Source: Solirhodobacter olei (GTDB lineage Bacteria; Pseudomonadota; Alphaproteobacteria; Rhodobacterales; Rhodobacteraceae). Taken from it: 64,000 bases of DNA. The notes under the pieces were generated by a model. It made no database searches. It saw nothing but the letters and a program-made list of their open reading frames with translations, and was not told the origin of the DNA. The position numbers were made by a program, and so were the translations under genes. Location of the stretch: the NCBI RefSeq assembly GCF_004010155.1, contig NZ_RRYH01000019.1:62001-126000 (forward strand), in the 5' to 3' direction. Every line of letters starts with the position of its first letter. Positions within the stretch are counted from its first letter, which is position 1. Positions 7,479-15,396 of this stretch are shown here, piece after piece.

Positions 7479-9899
7479 TTAGCCGCGCAGCCGTAGTCCC
7501 TCCGGGTCGAACGGCGGCCGCTCCAGGATCCGGGCACGGTGCGGCTGGCCGAGCACCGCCACGGAGAGCTCGATGTCCGGCCGGGCGTGATCGGCCTTCA
7601 CGTAGCCAATCGCCAACGATTTGCCCACCGAGTAGCCGTAGGCGCCGGATGAGACCTGGCCCACCGGGGTGCCGTCGGCGAGGAAGATCGGCTCGCCGCC
7701 GGTCGCATCCGCATCCACTGCCTCGATCTCGACCATGATCATCCGGTCCCGCGGCGCCTTGCTGGCGACGGCTCGGTAAGCTTCGGAATTCAGGAAAGGC
7801 CCTTTGTCGAGCTTCACCAGTCGCTCCAGCCCCGATTCCTGCGGCCAATATTCCGGCGAATACTCCCGCCCCCAGCTTCCGTAGCCCTTCTCGATCCGGA
7901 GAGAGGCGAGTGCCCGCGAGCCGACCGGCCCGGCGCCGAACTCGCGGCCGGCCTCGATGAGCGCGGTGTAGAGCGCCGCCTGATCCACGGCCCGACAATG
8001 CAGCTCCCAGCCGAGATCGCCCGTGAACGAGACCCTGAGGGCGGTGACCTCGATCCCCGCGACGGTGATGCGCGCCGAGCGCAGGAAGGGGAAGGCTTCG
8101 TTCGTGAGGTCCGCATTGGTCAGCCGTGCAAGGATTTCCCTCGCCTTCGGTCCGGCGAGGTTGAAGCCACAATGGCTTTCTGTGAGCGAGCGGAAAGTGG
8201 TGCCATCGGGCAGCGGCACGGCATTGAAGAAGCGCTGGTGGAAGCGCTCGGCCATGCCGGAGCCGACCATCAGGAACTCGCCCTCGCCCAGGTTTGTCAC
8301 CGTGAAGTCGCCGGCCACACCGCCGCGCTTGCCGATTAGCGGGGCAAGGCAGCTCCGCCCCGGCACCGAGGGCATCCGGTTGGCGAGAAGCGCGTTCAGC
8401 CAGCCCTCCGCCCCCGGCCCCCTCACCTGGTATTTGGCGTAGTTGGAGATATCGAGAATGCCGGCCCGCTCGCGCAACATCCGCACCTCGCGGCCGACAG
8501 GCTCCCACCAGTTTTGGCGGGTAAAGCCCACCGTCTCCTCCCGTGGCTCGCCGTTGGTGGAGAACCAAAGAGGATGCTCCCAGCCGTAGTTGAGCCCGAA
8601 GATCGCACCCATCTCCTTCTGCATCCGGTAGACCGGTCGGGTCCTCACTGGACGGCCCGCCGCGCGTTCCTCGTTCGGGAAATGGATCTTGAACCGGTGG
8701 GAGTACTGGTCCTGCACTCGCGCCTTGGTGAATTCCTTGCCTGCCCAGGCGCCGTAGCGGGCCATGTCCCAGCCGAAGAGATCAAGGGTGGGCTCGCCCT
8801 GGATGATCCATTCCGCGGCGAGTTTGCCGAGCCCGCCAGATTGCGAGAAGCCGGGGATCAACCCGTTGCAGCAGAAGTAGTTGCTCAGCTCGGGCACCGG
8901 TCCGAAAAGCACCGCCGAGTCTGGCGACCAGATCATTGGGCCGTTGATCACCCGTTTGATCCCCGCCGTGCCGACCGCAGGAACCCGGGCGATGGCGCGT
9001 AGCATATTGGGCTCGATCCTTTCCAGATCGTCAGCGAAAAGCTCATGACCGAAGCCCTGCGGTGTGCCCTTCTCCGCCCAGAACCGCATGTCTCGCTCAT
9101 AGGCGCCGACGAGCAGGCCGAGCCCCTCCTGGCGCAGGTAGTACTCCCCGTCGCGGTCGGCGACTGAGGGTAGGCGGCGGCCGAGCGAGGCGATCTCGGC
9201 GATCGTCTCGGTGACGAAATACTGGTGCTCGGTCGGGATCAGCGGCAGGTCGACCCCGGCGAGCGCGGCCACCTCGCGGCCCCAGAGCCCGGCGGCGTTC
9301 ACCACCCATTGTGTATGGATCTCGCCCTTCTCTGTATGCACGATCCAGGAGCCGTCGGGCTGTGGTTCTGTGCCGGTCACCGGGGTGAAACGGTGGATCT
9401 CCGCCCCCCGGGCGCGGGCGCCGGCGGCATAGGCATGGGTCACTCCGGAGGGGTCCACATTGCCGCCATCGGGTTCATACATGATGCAGCGGATGCCGTC
9501 GAAGTCGACCAGCGGGTGCAGCCTCTCTGCCTCGTCGCGGCTGACCTCGTGGAAGTTCATCCCGTAGCGCCGGGCCTTGGCCTCCTGGAGCCGGAGCTGA
9601 TGTTCGCGCTCCTCGGTCTGGGCGAGGTAGAGCGAACCGGGCTGGAAGATGCCGCAGCCTTGGCCGGTCTCGGCCTCCAGCTCCTTGTAGAGGTTCATCG
9701 TGTAGTGCTGGAGCCGGCTGATGTTGGTGGAATCGTGCAGCCCGTGGATGTTCGCTGCCGCGTGCCAGGTGCTGCCGGAGGTAAGCTCGCTCCGCTCCAG
9801 AAGCACGACGTCGCTCCAGCCGAGCTTGGCCAGGTGGTAGAGGATTGAACAGCCGGCGAGCCCGCCCCCGATGACAACGGCCTGAGCGTGAGTGCGCAT
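7479..9899 (-). CDS. Dimethylglycine/sarcosine dehydrogenase-like flavoprotein (DAO + GcvT domains)
   Basis: An 806-aa two-part enzyme. The N-terminal DAO fold has VVIGGGLAGCS and GSTWHAAAN, whose His aligns with the residue carrying covalent FAD in dimethylglycine dehydrogenases. A linker of FAO_M type lies around residues 370-430. The C-terminal half is a GcvT aminomethyltransferase fold (residues about 430-800, with GFNLAGPKAREIL and FTGDLGWELH). Members oxidatively remove N-methyl groups and hand formaldehyde to tetrahydrofolate as 5,10-methylene-THF. It is apparently a single gene converging on the epimerase. It could act before or after the sarcosine oxidase encoded 8 kb away. Substrate specificity (dimethylglycine, sarcosine or another N-methyl amino acid) is not decided by sequence. 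Confidence 0.9.
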   Translation of the reverse strand: MRTHAQAVVIGGGLAGCSILYHLAKLGWSDVVLLERSELTSGSTWHAAANIHGLHDSTNISRLQHYTMNLYKELEAETGQGCGIFQPGSLYLAQTEEREHQLRLQEAKARRYGMNFHEVSRDEAERLHPLVDFDGIRCIMYEPDGGNVDPSGVTHAYAAGARARGAEIHRFTPVTGTEPQPDGSWIVHTEKGEIHTQWVVNAAGLWGREVAALAGVDLPLIPTEHQYFVTETIAEIASLGRRLPSVADRDGEYYLRQEGLGLLVGAYERDMRFWAEKGTPQGFGHELFADDLERIEPNMLRAIARVPAVGTAGIKRVINGPMIWSPDSAVLFGPVPELSNYFCCNGLIPGFSQSGGLGKLAAEWIIQGEPTLDLFGWDMARYGAWAGKEFTKARVQDQYSHRFKIHFPNEERAAGRPVRTRPVYRMQKEMGAIFGLNYGWEHPLWFSTNGEPREETVGFTRQNWWEPVGREVRMLRERAGILDISNYAKYQVRGPGAEGWLNALLANRMPSVPGRSCLAPLIGKRGGVAGDFTVTNLGEGEFLMVGSGMAERFHQRFFNAVPLPDGTTFRSLTESHCGFNLAGPKAREILARLTNADLTNEAFPFLRSARITVAGIEVTALRVSFTGDLGWELHCRAVDQAALYTALIEAGREFGAGPVGSRALASLRIEKGYGSWGREYSPEYWPQESGLERLVKLDKGPFLNSEAYRAVASKAPRDRMIMVEIEAVDADATGGEPIFLADGTPVGQVSSGAYGYSVGKSLAIGYVKADHARPDIELSVAVLGQPHRARILERPPFDPEGLRLRG

Positions 9900-10236
9900 G
9901 AATCCTGGTCCTCCCCGGGGGCGATGCCTTGAGATCGTAGGAGGCGGCCCTAGGCCGGTAAAGCCGTCCCGCGGTCCGGGCGGGGCAAACGGCAGCTGGA
10001 ATGGCTGAAAAAATCAACGCCATGGGGAACGGAAATCTTTTGGCGCCCAACGGGCGGCACCGAGCCGACCGGCATGGCTCGGTTTCGGCTGGCCTTAGAG
10101 CGGATGTTCTCTTTTATATCAATTATATACGACCCGGCCCCCGTTTCCGCGCCGCCCGTGCCTGCTGCGACGGTCGGGGCTAGACGACGGCCCGCATTCG
10201 CGGCTTACTTCGCCCGGCCATAGACCCGGAGGACCG
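9900..10236. promoter_or_regulatory. Divergent intergenic region with an AT-rich tract
   Basis: This non-coding stretch of 337 bp separates the leftward flavoprotein from the rightward aminotransferase. Positions about 10108-10130 are strikingly AT-rich (TTTTATATCAATTATATACG) against the GC-rich surroundings, suggesting promoter elements for one or both genes. The aminotransferase start is preceded by CGGAGGACCG. No clear operator palindrome was found. Confidence 0.4.
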
Positions 10237-11328
10237 ATGATCCGCCCGCTCCCTTCCGTTGCCGCGCTCTCGCCCTATCCGATGGCGGATCCGGCCCCGC
10301 CGGGTTCCATCGCCCTGTCGCAGAACGAGAGCGCCTTTCCCCCGAGCCCCGCGGTGGCCGAGGCTCTGCGCCGCGCCGCCGAGGGGGCGGAGCTCTATCC
10401 CGACACCGACTGGACCGCGCTACGCGCCGCGCTCGGCGCGGCCCACGGCCTCGATCCGGCGCGCCTTCTGTGCGGCGCGGGCTCGATGGAGCTGATCGGC
10501 GCCCTGATCCGCGCCTTCGCCGGGCCAGACGACGAGGTGCTGGCCCCGGCACAGGGCTATATCTTCGTCGCCACCGCCGCCGCCCAGGCCGGCGCCCGCT
10601 ACGTCACCGCGCCGGAGCGCGATTTTCGGGTGGATATTGCGGCGCTCCTCGCCGCGGTGACGCCGGCGACCCGCATCGTCTTTCTCTGCAACCCCGGCAA
10701 CCCGACCGGCACCGCGATCGCGAATGCCGAGATCGTCGGGTTCCGCGAGCGACTGGCTGGGGACGTACTTCTCGTCATCGATCAGGCCTACGGGGAATTC
10801 GATGGGCAGGACGCGGCGCCTCTCTTCCGTCTGGTGGAGCGCGGCGACACAGTGGTGATCCGCACCCTCTCCAAGGCCTACGGCCTCGCGGGGGCCCGGG
10901 TCGGTTGGGGGCTCTTCCCGCCTGAGATCGCCGAGGAGGTGCGCAAGCTTATCAGCCCCGGCAATGTTGCCGCGACGAGCCAGGCGATGGCGGTTGCCGC
11001 GCTGGCCGACCAGGCCTACATGCGCCGCACGGTGGCCGTGACCGCCGCCCGCCGCGGCCGCTTTGCCGCCGGTCTCCGCGCTCTGGGGCTTACGCCGCCG
11101 GAGAGCCGGACGAATTTTGTCCTAATCCCTTTCGCCGACCCCGAGACCGCCGCGGCCGCCGACAGGGCGCTGAAGGCGGCTGGCCTCATTTTGCGGAGCA
11201 TGAGGGGCTACGGCCTCGGCCACTGCCTGCGTGCCACCATCGGCCCGGAACCGGCAATGGAACGTACACTGGCCGTGATCGCCGAGGTTCTGAGAGGGCG
11301 GAACGTCGACGGACCGGGAGTCCGATGA
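10237..11328 (+). CDS. HisC-like pyridoxal-phosphate aminotransferase (class I/II)
   Basis: A 363-aa fold-type I PLP enzyme resembling histidinol-phosphate aminotransferase. It has ALSQNESAFPPSP near the N-terminus, NPGNPTGT (substrate and PLP contact), DQAYGEF, and TLSKAYGLAGARVGW holding the Schiff-base lysine. The C-terminal arginine region reads HCLRATIG. HisC-like paralogues in catabolic loci usually transaminate other amino acids. It stands alone on the plus strand with a good ribosome site and converges on the MttB-type gene. A role in deaminating the product of the demethylation pathway is likely but is inference from position; biosynthetic HisC is the alternative. Confidence 0.85.
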   Translation: MIRPLPSVAALSPYPMADPAPPGSIALSQNESAFPPSPAVAEALRRAAEGAELYPDTDWTALRAALGAAHGLDPARLLCGAGSMELIGALIRAFAGPDDEVLAPAQGYIFVATAAAQAGARYVTAPERDFRVDIAALLAAVTPATRIVFLCNPGNPTGTAIANAEIVGFRERLAGDVLLVIDQAYGEFDGQDAAPLFRLVERGDTVVIRTLSKAYGLAGARVGWGLFPPEIAEEVRKLISPGNVAATSQAMAVAALADQAYMRRTVAVTAARRGRFAAGLRALGLTPPESRTNFVLIPFADPETAAAADRALKAAGLILRSMRGYGLGHCLRATIGPEPAMERTLAVIAEVLRGRNVDGPGVR

Positions 11329-11396
11329 CGGTAGCGTGAGGGAGCTATCCTTGAACCGGAATTAGGGCCGAAGCCCCGCTGGGCCAGGGCCCGCCC

Positions 11397-12935
11397 TTAT
11401 GGCTCCCCTAAGCCGATTTCCTCCCGCCGATGCGCCACATAGGCGTCGAGTTCTTCGCGAACCCCGGGGTCCATCACCGGCTCCTCATAGTCAGCCAGCG
11501 CCTGCTGCCAGAGTGATGTCGCCCGGTCGAGCGCGTCATGAGCCCCGGCGATCTCCCAATTCTCGTAGTTCGTCCAGTCCGACAGCATTGGCCGGTAGAA
11601 GGCTGTCTCATAGCGCGCCATCGTATGGGCCGCACCGAAGAAATGCCCGCCAGTCGGCACCTCGCGGATCGCGTCGAAGCCCAGATCGTCCTCGCCGAAG
11701 GCCAAAGGTTTCAGGAACTCTACCATGTTCTGGAGGATCTCCACGTCGAGGATCAGCTTCTCGTAAGACGCCGTGAGCCCGCCCTGTAGCCACCCCGCCG
11801 CGTGGTAGATGAGGTTCGCGCCGCCGAGCACCGCGCCCCAGGTGGCCATCTCCGTCTCATAGGCCGCCTGCAGATCGACCGCGTTCGAGGCGTTGGAGTT
11901 CGAAGTGCGGTAGGGCAGCCCATAGCGCCGGGCCAGCTGGCCGCCGACCACATTGGCCTTCGCGTTCTCCGGTGTGCCGAAGGCAGGCGCGCCCGAGCGC
12001 ATATCGACGTTGGAGGTGAAGGCGCCGTACATCACGGGCGTCCCTGGATTTACGAGCTGGGTCAGCACGATGCCGAACAGCGCCTCGGCGTTCTGCTGAG
12101 CGAGTGCCGCGGCCAGCGTCACCGGCGTCATAGCCCCCATCAGCGTGAAGGGGGTGATCGTGACCGGCTGGCCGTGCTCCGCCATGGCGATCAGGCCGTC
12201 GCCCATCTGCTCGTCGAAGAGCCGGGGGGAGTTGACCGAGATGATCGTCGTTACGCCAGGCGAGGCACGCATCTCGTCGAGCGTGATGCCGCGGGCGATC
12301 GCGGTCATTCGGATGCCGTCCAACACCCGGCCTCGGCCGATGGCAGAGAGGTGGAAGCAGCGGTCCGAAAGCGTCAGATTGGCCCGGTAGGTATCCAGGT
12401 GCCGGCTCCCTGCCGGAAGCTCCACTGGCGCCACCACCTGGTTGCCGATCATGTGGATCACATTGAAGTGCTGGGCGAGGCGGATGAAGTTTTCATAATC
12501 CTTGAGGTTGCCCGAGCGACGCCCGTTCACCCGGTCATGCACGTTGGGCGGCCCGGCGACGAGGCCGAAGACCATCGCATTTCCGCCGAAGAGAAGCTCC
12601 CGCTCCGGATTGCGGCTGGTCAGGGTGTAGCGCGAGGGCGCGGTCTTCAGCGCCTCAGCCACCAGGCTCTCGTCGATCCGCACCACCGAGCTTTCGCGGT
12701 CCACGATTGCGCCCGCTTCCTCAAAGAGGTCGAGCACGTTGGCCCCCATCACGCGAATGCCCAGCTCCGACAGGATGCGCATCGAGGTCGCGTGCAGCCG
12801 GTCCATCTGCTCGGGGTCGAGAAGCTCCATCGGCCGGTAGGGGTTTTCCACCCGCTGCCAGGGCATCTGGGGGATGCCCTCATGGCTCCGTCCTGCCCGT
12901 GCCTTACGTCCGCCGCCACGCCGTTCGCTCGACAT
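11397..12935 (-). CDS. Trimethylamine methyltransferase (MttB) superfamily protein, non-pyrrolysine type
   Basis: This 512-aa protein has the MttB-family pattern: NPYRPMELLDPEQM near the N-terminus, GIRVMGANVLDLFEEAG, and a C-terminal GANLIYHAAGWLQGG region. Archaeal MttB uses an in-frame UAG for pyrrolysine. Here the reading frame is continuous with no amber codon, which places it with the non-Pyl homologues such as glycine betaine or proline betaine methyltransferases, which pass a methyl group to a corrinoid protein. It is the last gene of the leftward operon, 10 nt after the 2-hydroxyacid dehydrogenase. No corrinoid-binding protein, reductive activase or CmuA/MtaA-type methyltransferase is present in this window, so partners must be elsewhere or the chemistry differs. 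Confidence 0.88.
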   Translation of the reverse strand: MSSERRGGGRKARAGRSHEGIPQMPWQRVENPYRPMELLDPEQMDRLHATSMRILSELGIRVMGANVLDLFEEAGAIVDRESSVVRIDESLVAEALKTAPSRYTLTSRNPERELLFGGNAMVFGLVAGPPNVHDRVNGRRSGNLKDYENFIRLAQHFNVIHMIGNQVVAPVELPAGSRHLDTYRANLTLSDRCFHLSAIGRGRVLDGIRMTAIARGITLDEMRASPGVTTIISVNSPRLFDEQMGDGLIAMAEHGQPVTITPFTLMGAMTPVTLAAALAQQNAEALFGIVLTQLVNPGTPVMYGAFTSNVDMRSGAPAFGTPENAKANVVGGQLARRYGLPYRTSNSNASNAVDLQAAYETEMATWGAVLGGANLIYHAAGWLQGGLTASYEKLILDVEILQNMVEFLKPLAFGEDDLGFDAIREVPTGGHFFGAAHTMARYETAFYRPMLSDWTNYENWEIAGAHDALDRATSLWQQALADYEEPVMDPGVREELDAYVAHRREEIGLGEP

Positions 12936-12945
12936 TCCTATCCCC

Positions 12946-13914
12946 TCAATAGCCTCGCACTGGATCGACGATATTTTCGAGCGGCTCGCCGCGTCGGTAG
13001 CGGCGCAGGTTTTCCGCGAAGATCCGCAAGGCGCCCTCCTCCCAGCCGGGGTAGACGGCAGAGCAATGCGGAGTGATCAGCACGTTCTCGCGCGACCAGA
13101 GCGGATCCTCCGGGGGCAGTGGCTCGGTCTCGAAGACGTCGAGCGCGGCTCCCTTGAGCCGGCCGCCCTCGAGCGCCGCGACGAGCGCCGCGCCGGAGAC
13201 CACGCCACCACGCGAGACGTCGATGAGGACCGCGCCTGGCTTCATAGCGGCGAAGGCCTCCGGCCCGAAGAGCCCGCGCGTCGACTCGTTGAGCGGCACG
13301 CAGACGGCAACGAAATCCGCACGTGGCAGCAGCGTGAGGAGGTCGGCCTCGCCATGCACCTCATCAACATCAGGTGTCGGCCGCGGCCGCGCCCGGCAGC
13401 CGAGCACGACGAGCCCCGCAGCCTTTGCCCGCCGCGCTACCGCAGCGCCAGTCTTGCCGAGCCCAACGATCAGTGCCGTTCGCCCGGCGACCGGCTCCAC
13501 GCCGAGGGCGAGCCATTCCCGCCGCCGCTGCGCCTGCGCGAAGACGTGGCGGTTCTGCGCGAAATGCAGCATTGCGCCCATAACGCATTCTGCCATCATC
13601 TCAGAGGCCACTCCGGCTGAATTGGTCACGGTGATCCGCGCCGGATCCCAGGGTCGCAGGTGGTCGGTCCCCGAACCGCCGACGGCAATCCAGCGCAGGG
13701 CCGGCGCCGCCATCAGCGCCTCGCGCGGATAGGGTGCCGTGCCGGGAAAGCGCATGGAATAGACCACCTCGGCCTGGGTCTCTGCCAGCGCCGCCTTCAT
13801 TCCCTCGTGGCTATCGCAGAGGTGGACCGAAAGGTCGGGATGGGTCTCCGCCAGCAACTGCCGTGCGCGGGCGCCGCCGTCGGTATGCAGAAGGACGATG
13901 GGCCGATCGCTCAT
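12946..13914 (-). CDS. D-isomer-specific 2-hydroxyacid dehydrogenase
   Basis: The 322-aa product has the family order: an N-terminal substrate domain, a Rossmann motif VGLGKTGAAV, the catalytic Arg in LIDVSRGGVV, GAALDVFETEPLPP, and the catalytic His in ITPHCS. It would reduce a 2-keto acid or oxidise a D-2-hydroxy acid with NAD(P). The frame stays open upstream to 14634, but the ATG at 13914 overlaps the stop of the DapA-like gene (TATGA arrangement), and residues before it do not belong to the family. It sits between the DapA-like lyase and the MttB homologue, so it probably acts on a keto acid released by the lyase. Confidence 0.88.
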   Translation of the reverse strand: MSDRPIVLLHTDGGARARQLLAETHPDLSVHLCDSHEGMKAALAETQAEVVYSMRFPGTAPYPREALMAAPALRWIAVGGSGTDHLRPWDPARITVTNSAGVASEMMAECVMGAMLHFAQNRHVFAQAQRRREWLALGVEPVAGRTALIVGLGKTGAAVARRAKAAGLVVLGCRARPRPTPDVDEVHGEADLLTLLPRADFVAVCVPLNESTRGLFGPEAFAAMKPGAVLIDVSRGGVVSGAALVAALEGGRLKGAALDVFETEPLPPEDPLWSRENVLITPHCSAVYPGWEEGALRIFAENLRRYRRGEPLENIVDPVRGY

Positions 13915-14822
13915 AGTTGCGCCTCCGCTTCGTAGCCCAAGGCGTCCAGTCGGGTGGTGAGTTCGAGGCCCGACTCCCACGTCGCATCGAGGTGCGGCGC
14001 GCGGAGGTTCAGCCAGCGTCGGTCGTTTGAGTGGACGGCAAGAACCGCCTTGATCCCGCCGATTAGCCCGGCCTTCTGCACTGCCTGGCGCTTGGCCTTC
14101 ATCACGGCCTCGGCGGCCACGACGTCGCGCCCGGCCCGGACGCCGTCGTAGACAGCCCGGATTTCCCGCGCGTTGAGGTTCACCGTGGCCGAGATGCAGC
14201 CCGTGCCCCCTGCGGCGAGCCCAGGTACCAGGAAGCTCTCTGAGCCCGGGAATACCGCGATCTCCGGCGCTGCCGCGATCACCGCCTGGGTGTTCGCCCA
14301 GTCGCCGGAACTGTCCTTGTAGGCGACCACCGCCCCGGGAAACCGCTCGCCAAGCCGACCCGCTAGCTCCGGCGTCACCGGCACGCCGCTGTTCTGGGGG
14401 ATGTTGTAGAGGATCACCCGGAGACGCGGGTCCTCCACCTGTCTGATCAGCTCGGCGAAGTAGCGTGCCTGCCCGTCGTCGCCAACCGTGCCGTAGAAGA
14501 ACGAGGGCAGCACCATAACCGCCGCGCAGCCGAGCCCAACTGCATGGACCGAAAGCGCCACCGTGTCGGGCAGCGCGGTGAGCCCGGTGCCGGGCATTAG
14601 CCGGTCGGCGGCGATCCCGTCCTCCACAAGCCATTCGAGCGCTTGCATCCGCTCCGCCATACCGATGGAAAGCGCCTCGCCGGTCGTCCCGAAGGGCGAG
14701 AGGTAGTGCGCTCCCTCGGCGAGGATCGCCTGGGCGTGGCTCAGGTAGAGGTCGCGTGCGATGGTGCCGTCATCGTTGAAGGGGGTCACGAGCGGGCAGA
14801 CGACGCCAGCGAGTTTCGTCAT
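13911..14822 (-). CDS. DapA/NanA-family class I aldolase or lyase
   Basis: A 303-aa (beta/alpha)8 barrel of the dihydrodipicolinate synthase family. Visible are the N-terminal LVTPFNDDGT, SPFGTTGEA (the GTTGE-type carboxylate-binding loop), the Tyr of LYNIPQ, and the Schiff-base Lys of VAYKDSSGD. The family does reversible pyruvate aldol chemistry or dehydration/deamination of sugar and imino acids. Its ATG overlaps the stop of soxG by 4 nt and its stop overlaps the dehydrogenase start. A placement inside a demethylation operon argues for cleavage or deamination of the demethylated product rather than lysine biosynthesis. Confidence 0.88.
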   Translation of the reverse strand: MTKLAGVVCPLVTPFNDDGTIARDLYLSHAQAILAEGAHYLSPFGTTGEALSIGMAERMQALEWLVEDGIAADRLMPGTGLTALPDTVALSVHAVGLGCAAVMVLPSFFYGTVGDDGQARYFAELIRQVEDPRLRVILYNIPQNSGVPVTPELAGRLGERFPGAVVAYKDSSGDWANTQAVIAAAPEIAVFPGSESFLVPGLAAGGTGCISATVNLNAREIRAVYDGVRAGRDVVAAEAVMKAKRQAVQKAGLIGGIKAVLAVHSNDRRWLNLRAPHLDATWESGLELTTRLDALGYEAEAQL

Positions 14823-15394
14823 GGTTCCACTTCTCTCTGGCAGAGGTCATGGGTCGCCGCAGCGACCCGACCGATCAGGTGTGCCGTCAGGGTGATATCG
14901 AAGAGTATGTCGAAGCCCCTTCCGCCGCGTAAGACCACCGCTTCCACCCCGCAGATCCGGGTCTGGGCGATACGGTCCCCAGGGAAGATCGTCGGCCTGA
15001 GATCGACCGCGCAAAGTCGCGCCATCGCCTCGTCTTGCGCGGGACCCGAGAGGCGGAACCAAGCCCAGCCCTCTTCGCGCCAGGCGCTCCAACCGCGCGG
15101 GCCGGGGTGAGCACGCCAACTCTCGAGGGTCCGATCGAGCGCCTCACCAGCGCCCTCGGCCAGCAGCAGCAGATCCTCACGCCCGAGCCGCAGGAGCCGC
15201 ATCCCTTGCCAGTCGGCAAGCCGGTTCACCTCCGGCAGCGCCGCGCCATGGCCAATGAGCCAGTCGGTGCTGCCGGGGCCCTTCAGCCCGAACCTCGGCG
15301 CCGCCGTCAGATCGGCGAGGTCGAGCGGGCCCTTGGGAAGCGCCAGCCCCTCGGCTGCACCGCCGGGATTGCGAGGATGAACCTGCTGTATCAT
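14819..15394 (-). CDS. soxG: Sarcosine oxidase gamma subunit
   Basis: This 191-aa protein resembles the small gamma subunit of heterotetrameric sarcosine oxidase, with GLALPKGPLDLADL at the start, an internal WSAWREEGWAWFRLSGP and a C-terminal DILFDITLTAHLIGR. The gamma subunit shares the GcvT-related fold with part of the alpha subunit and helps assemble the complex. The frame is open to 15613, but the ATG at 15394 follows AGGAG by 8 nt and is 2 nt after the soxA stop. The order soxB-soxD-soxA-soxG matches characterised operons. Sequence conservation of this subunit is low, so the call rests largely on context. Confidence 0.8.
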   Translation of the reverse strand: MIQQVHPRNPGGAAEGLALPKGPLDLADLTAAPRFGLKGPGSTDWLIGHGAALPEVNRLADWQGMRLLRLGREDLLLLAEGAGEALDRTLESWRAHPGPRGWSAWREEGWAWFRLSGPAQDEAMARLCAVDLRPTIFPGDRIAQTRICGVEAVVLRGGRGFDILFDITLTAHLIGRVAAATHDLCQREVEP

Positions 15395-15396
15395 GG

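Noticed and set aside
13915-14634. Upstream extension of the 2-hydroxyacid dehydrogenase frame
   Set aside because: The extra residues are antisense-style GC-rich sequence overlapping the DapA-like gene in another frame; the family start and overlapping stop/start fix the ATG at 13914.
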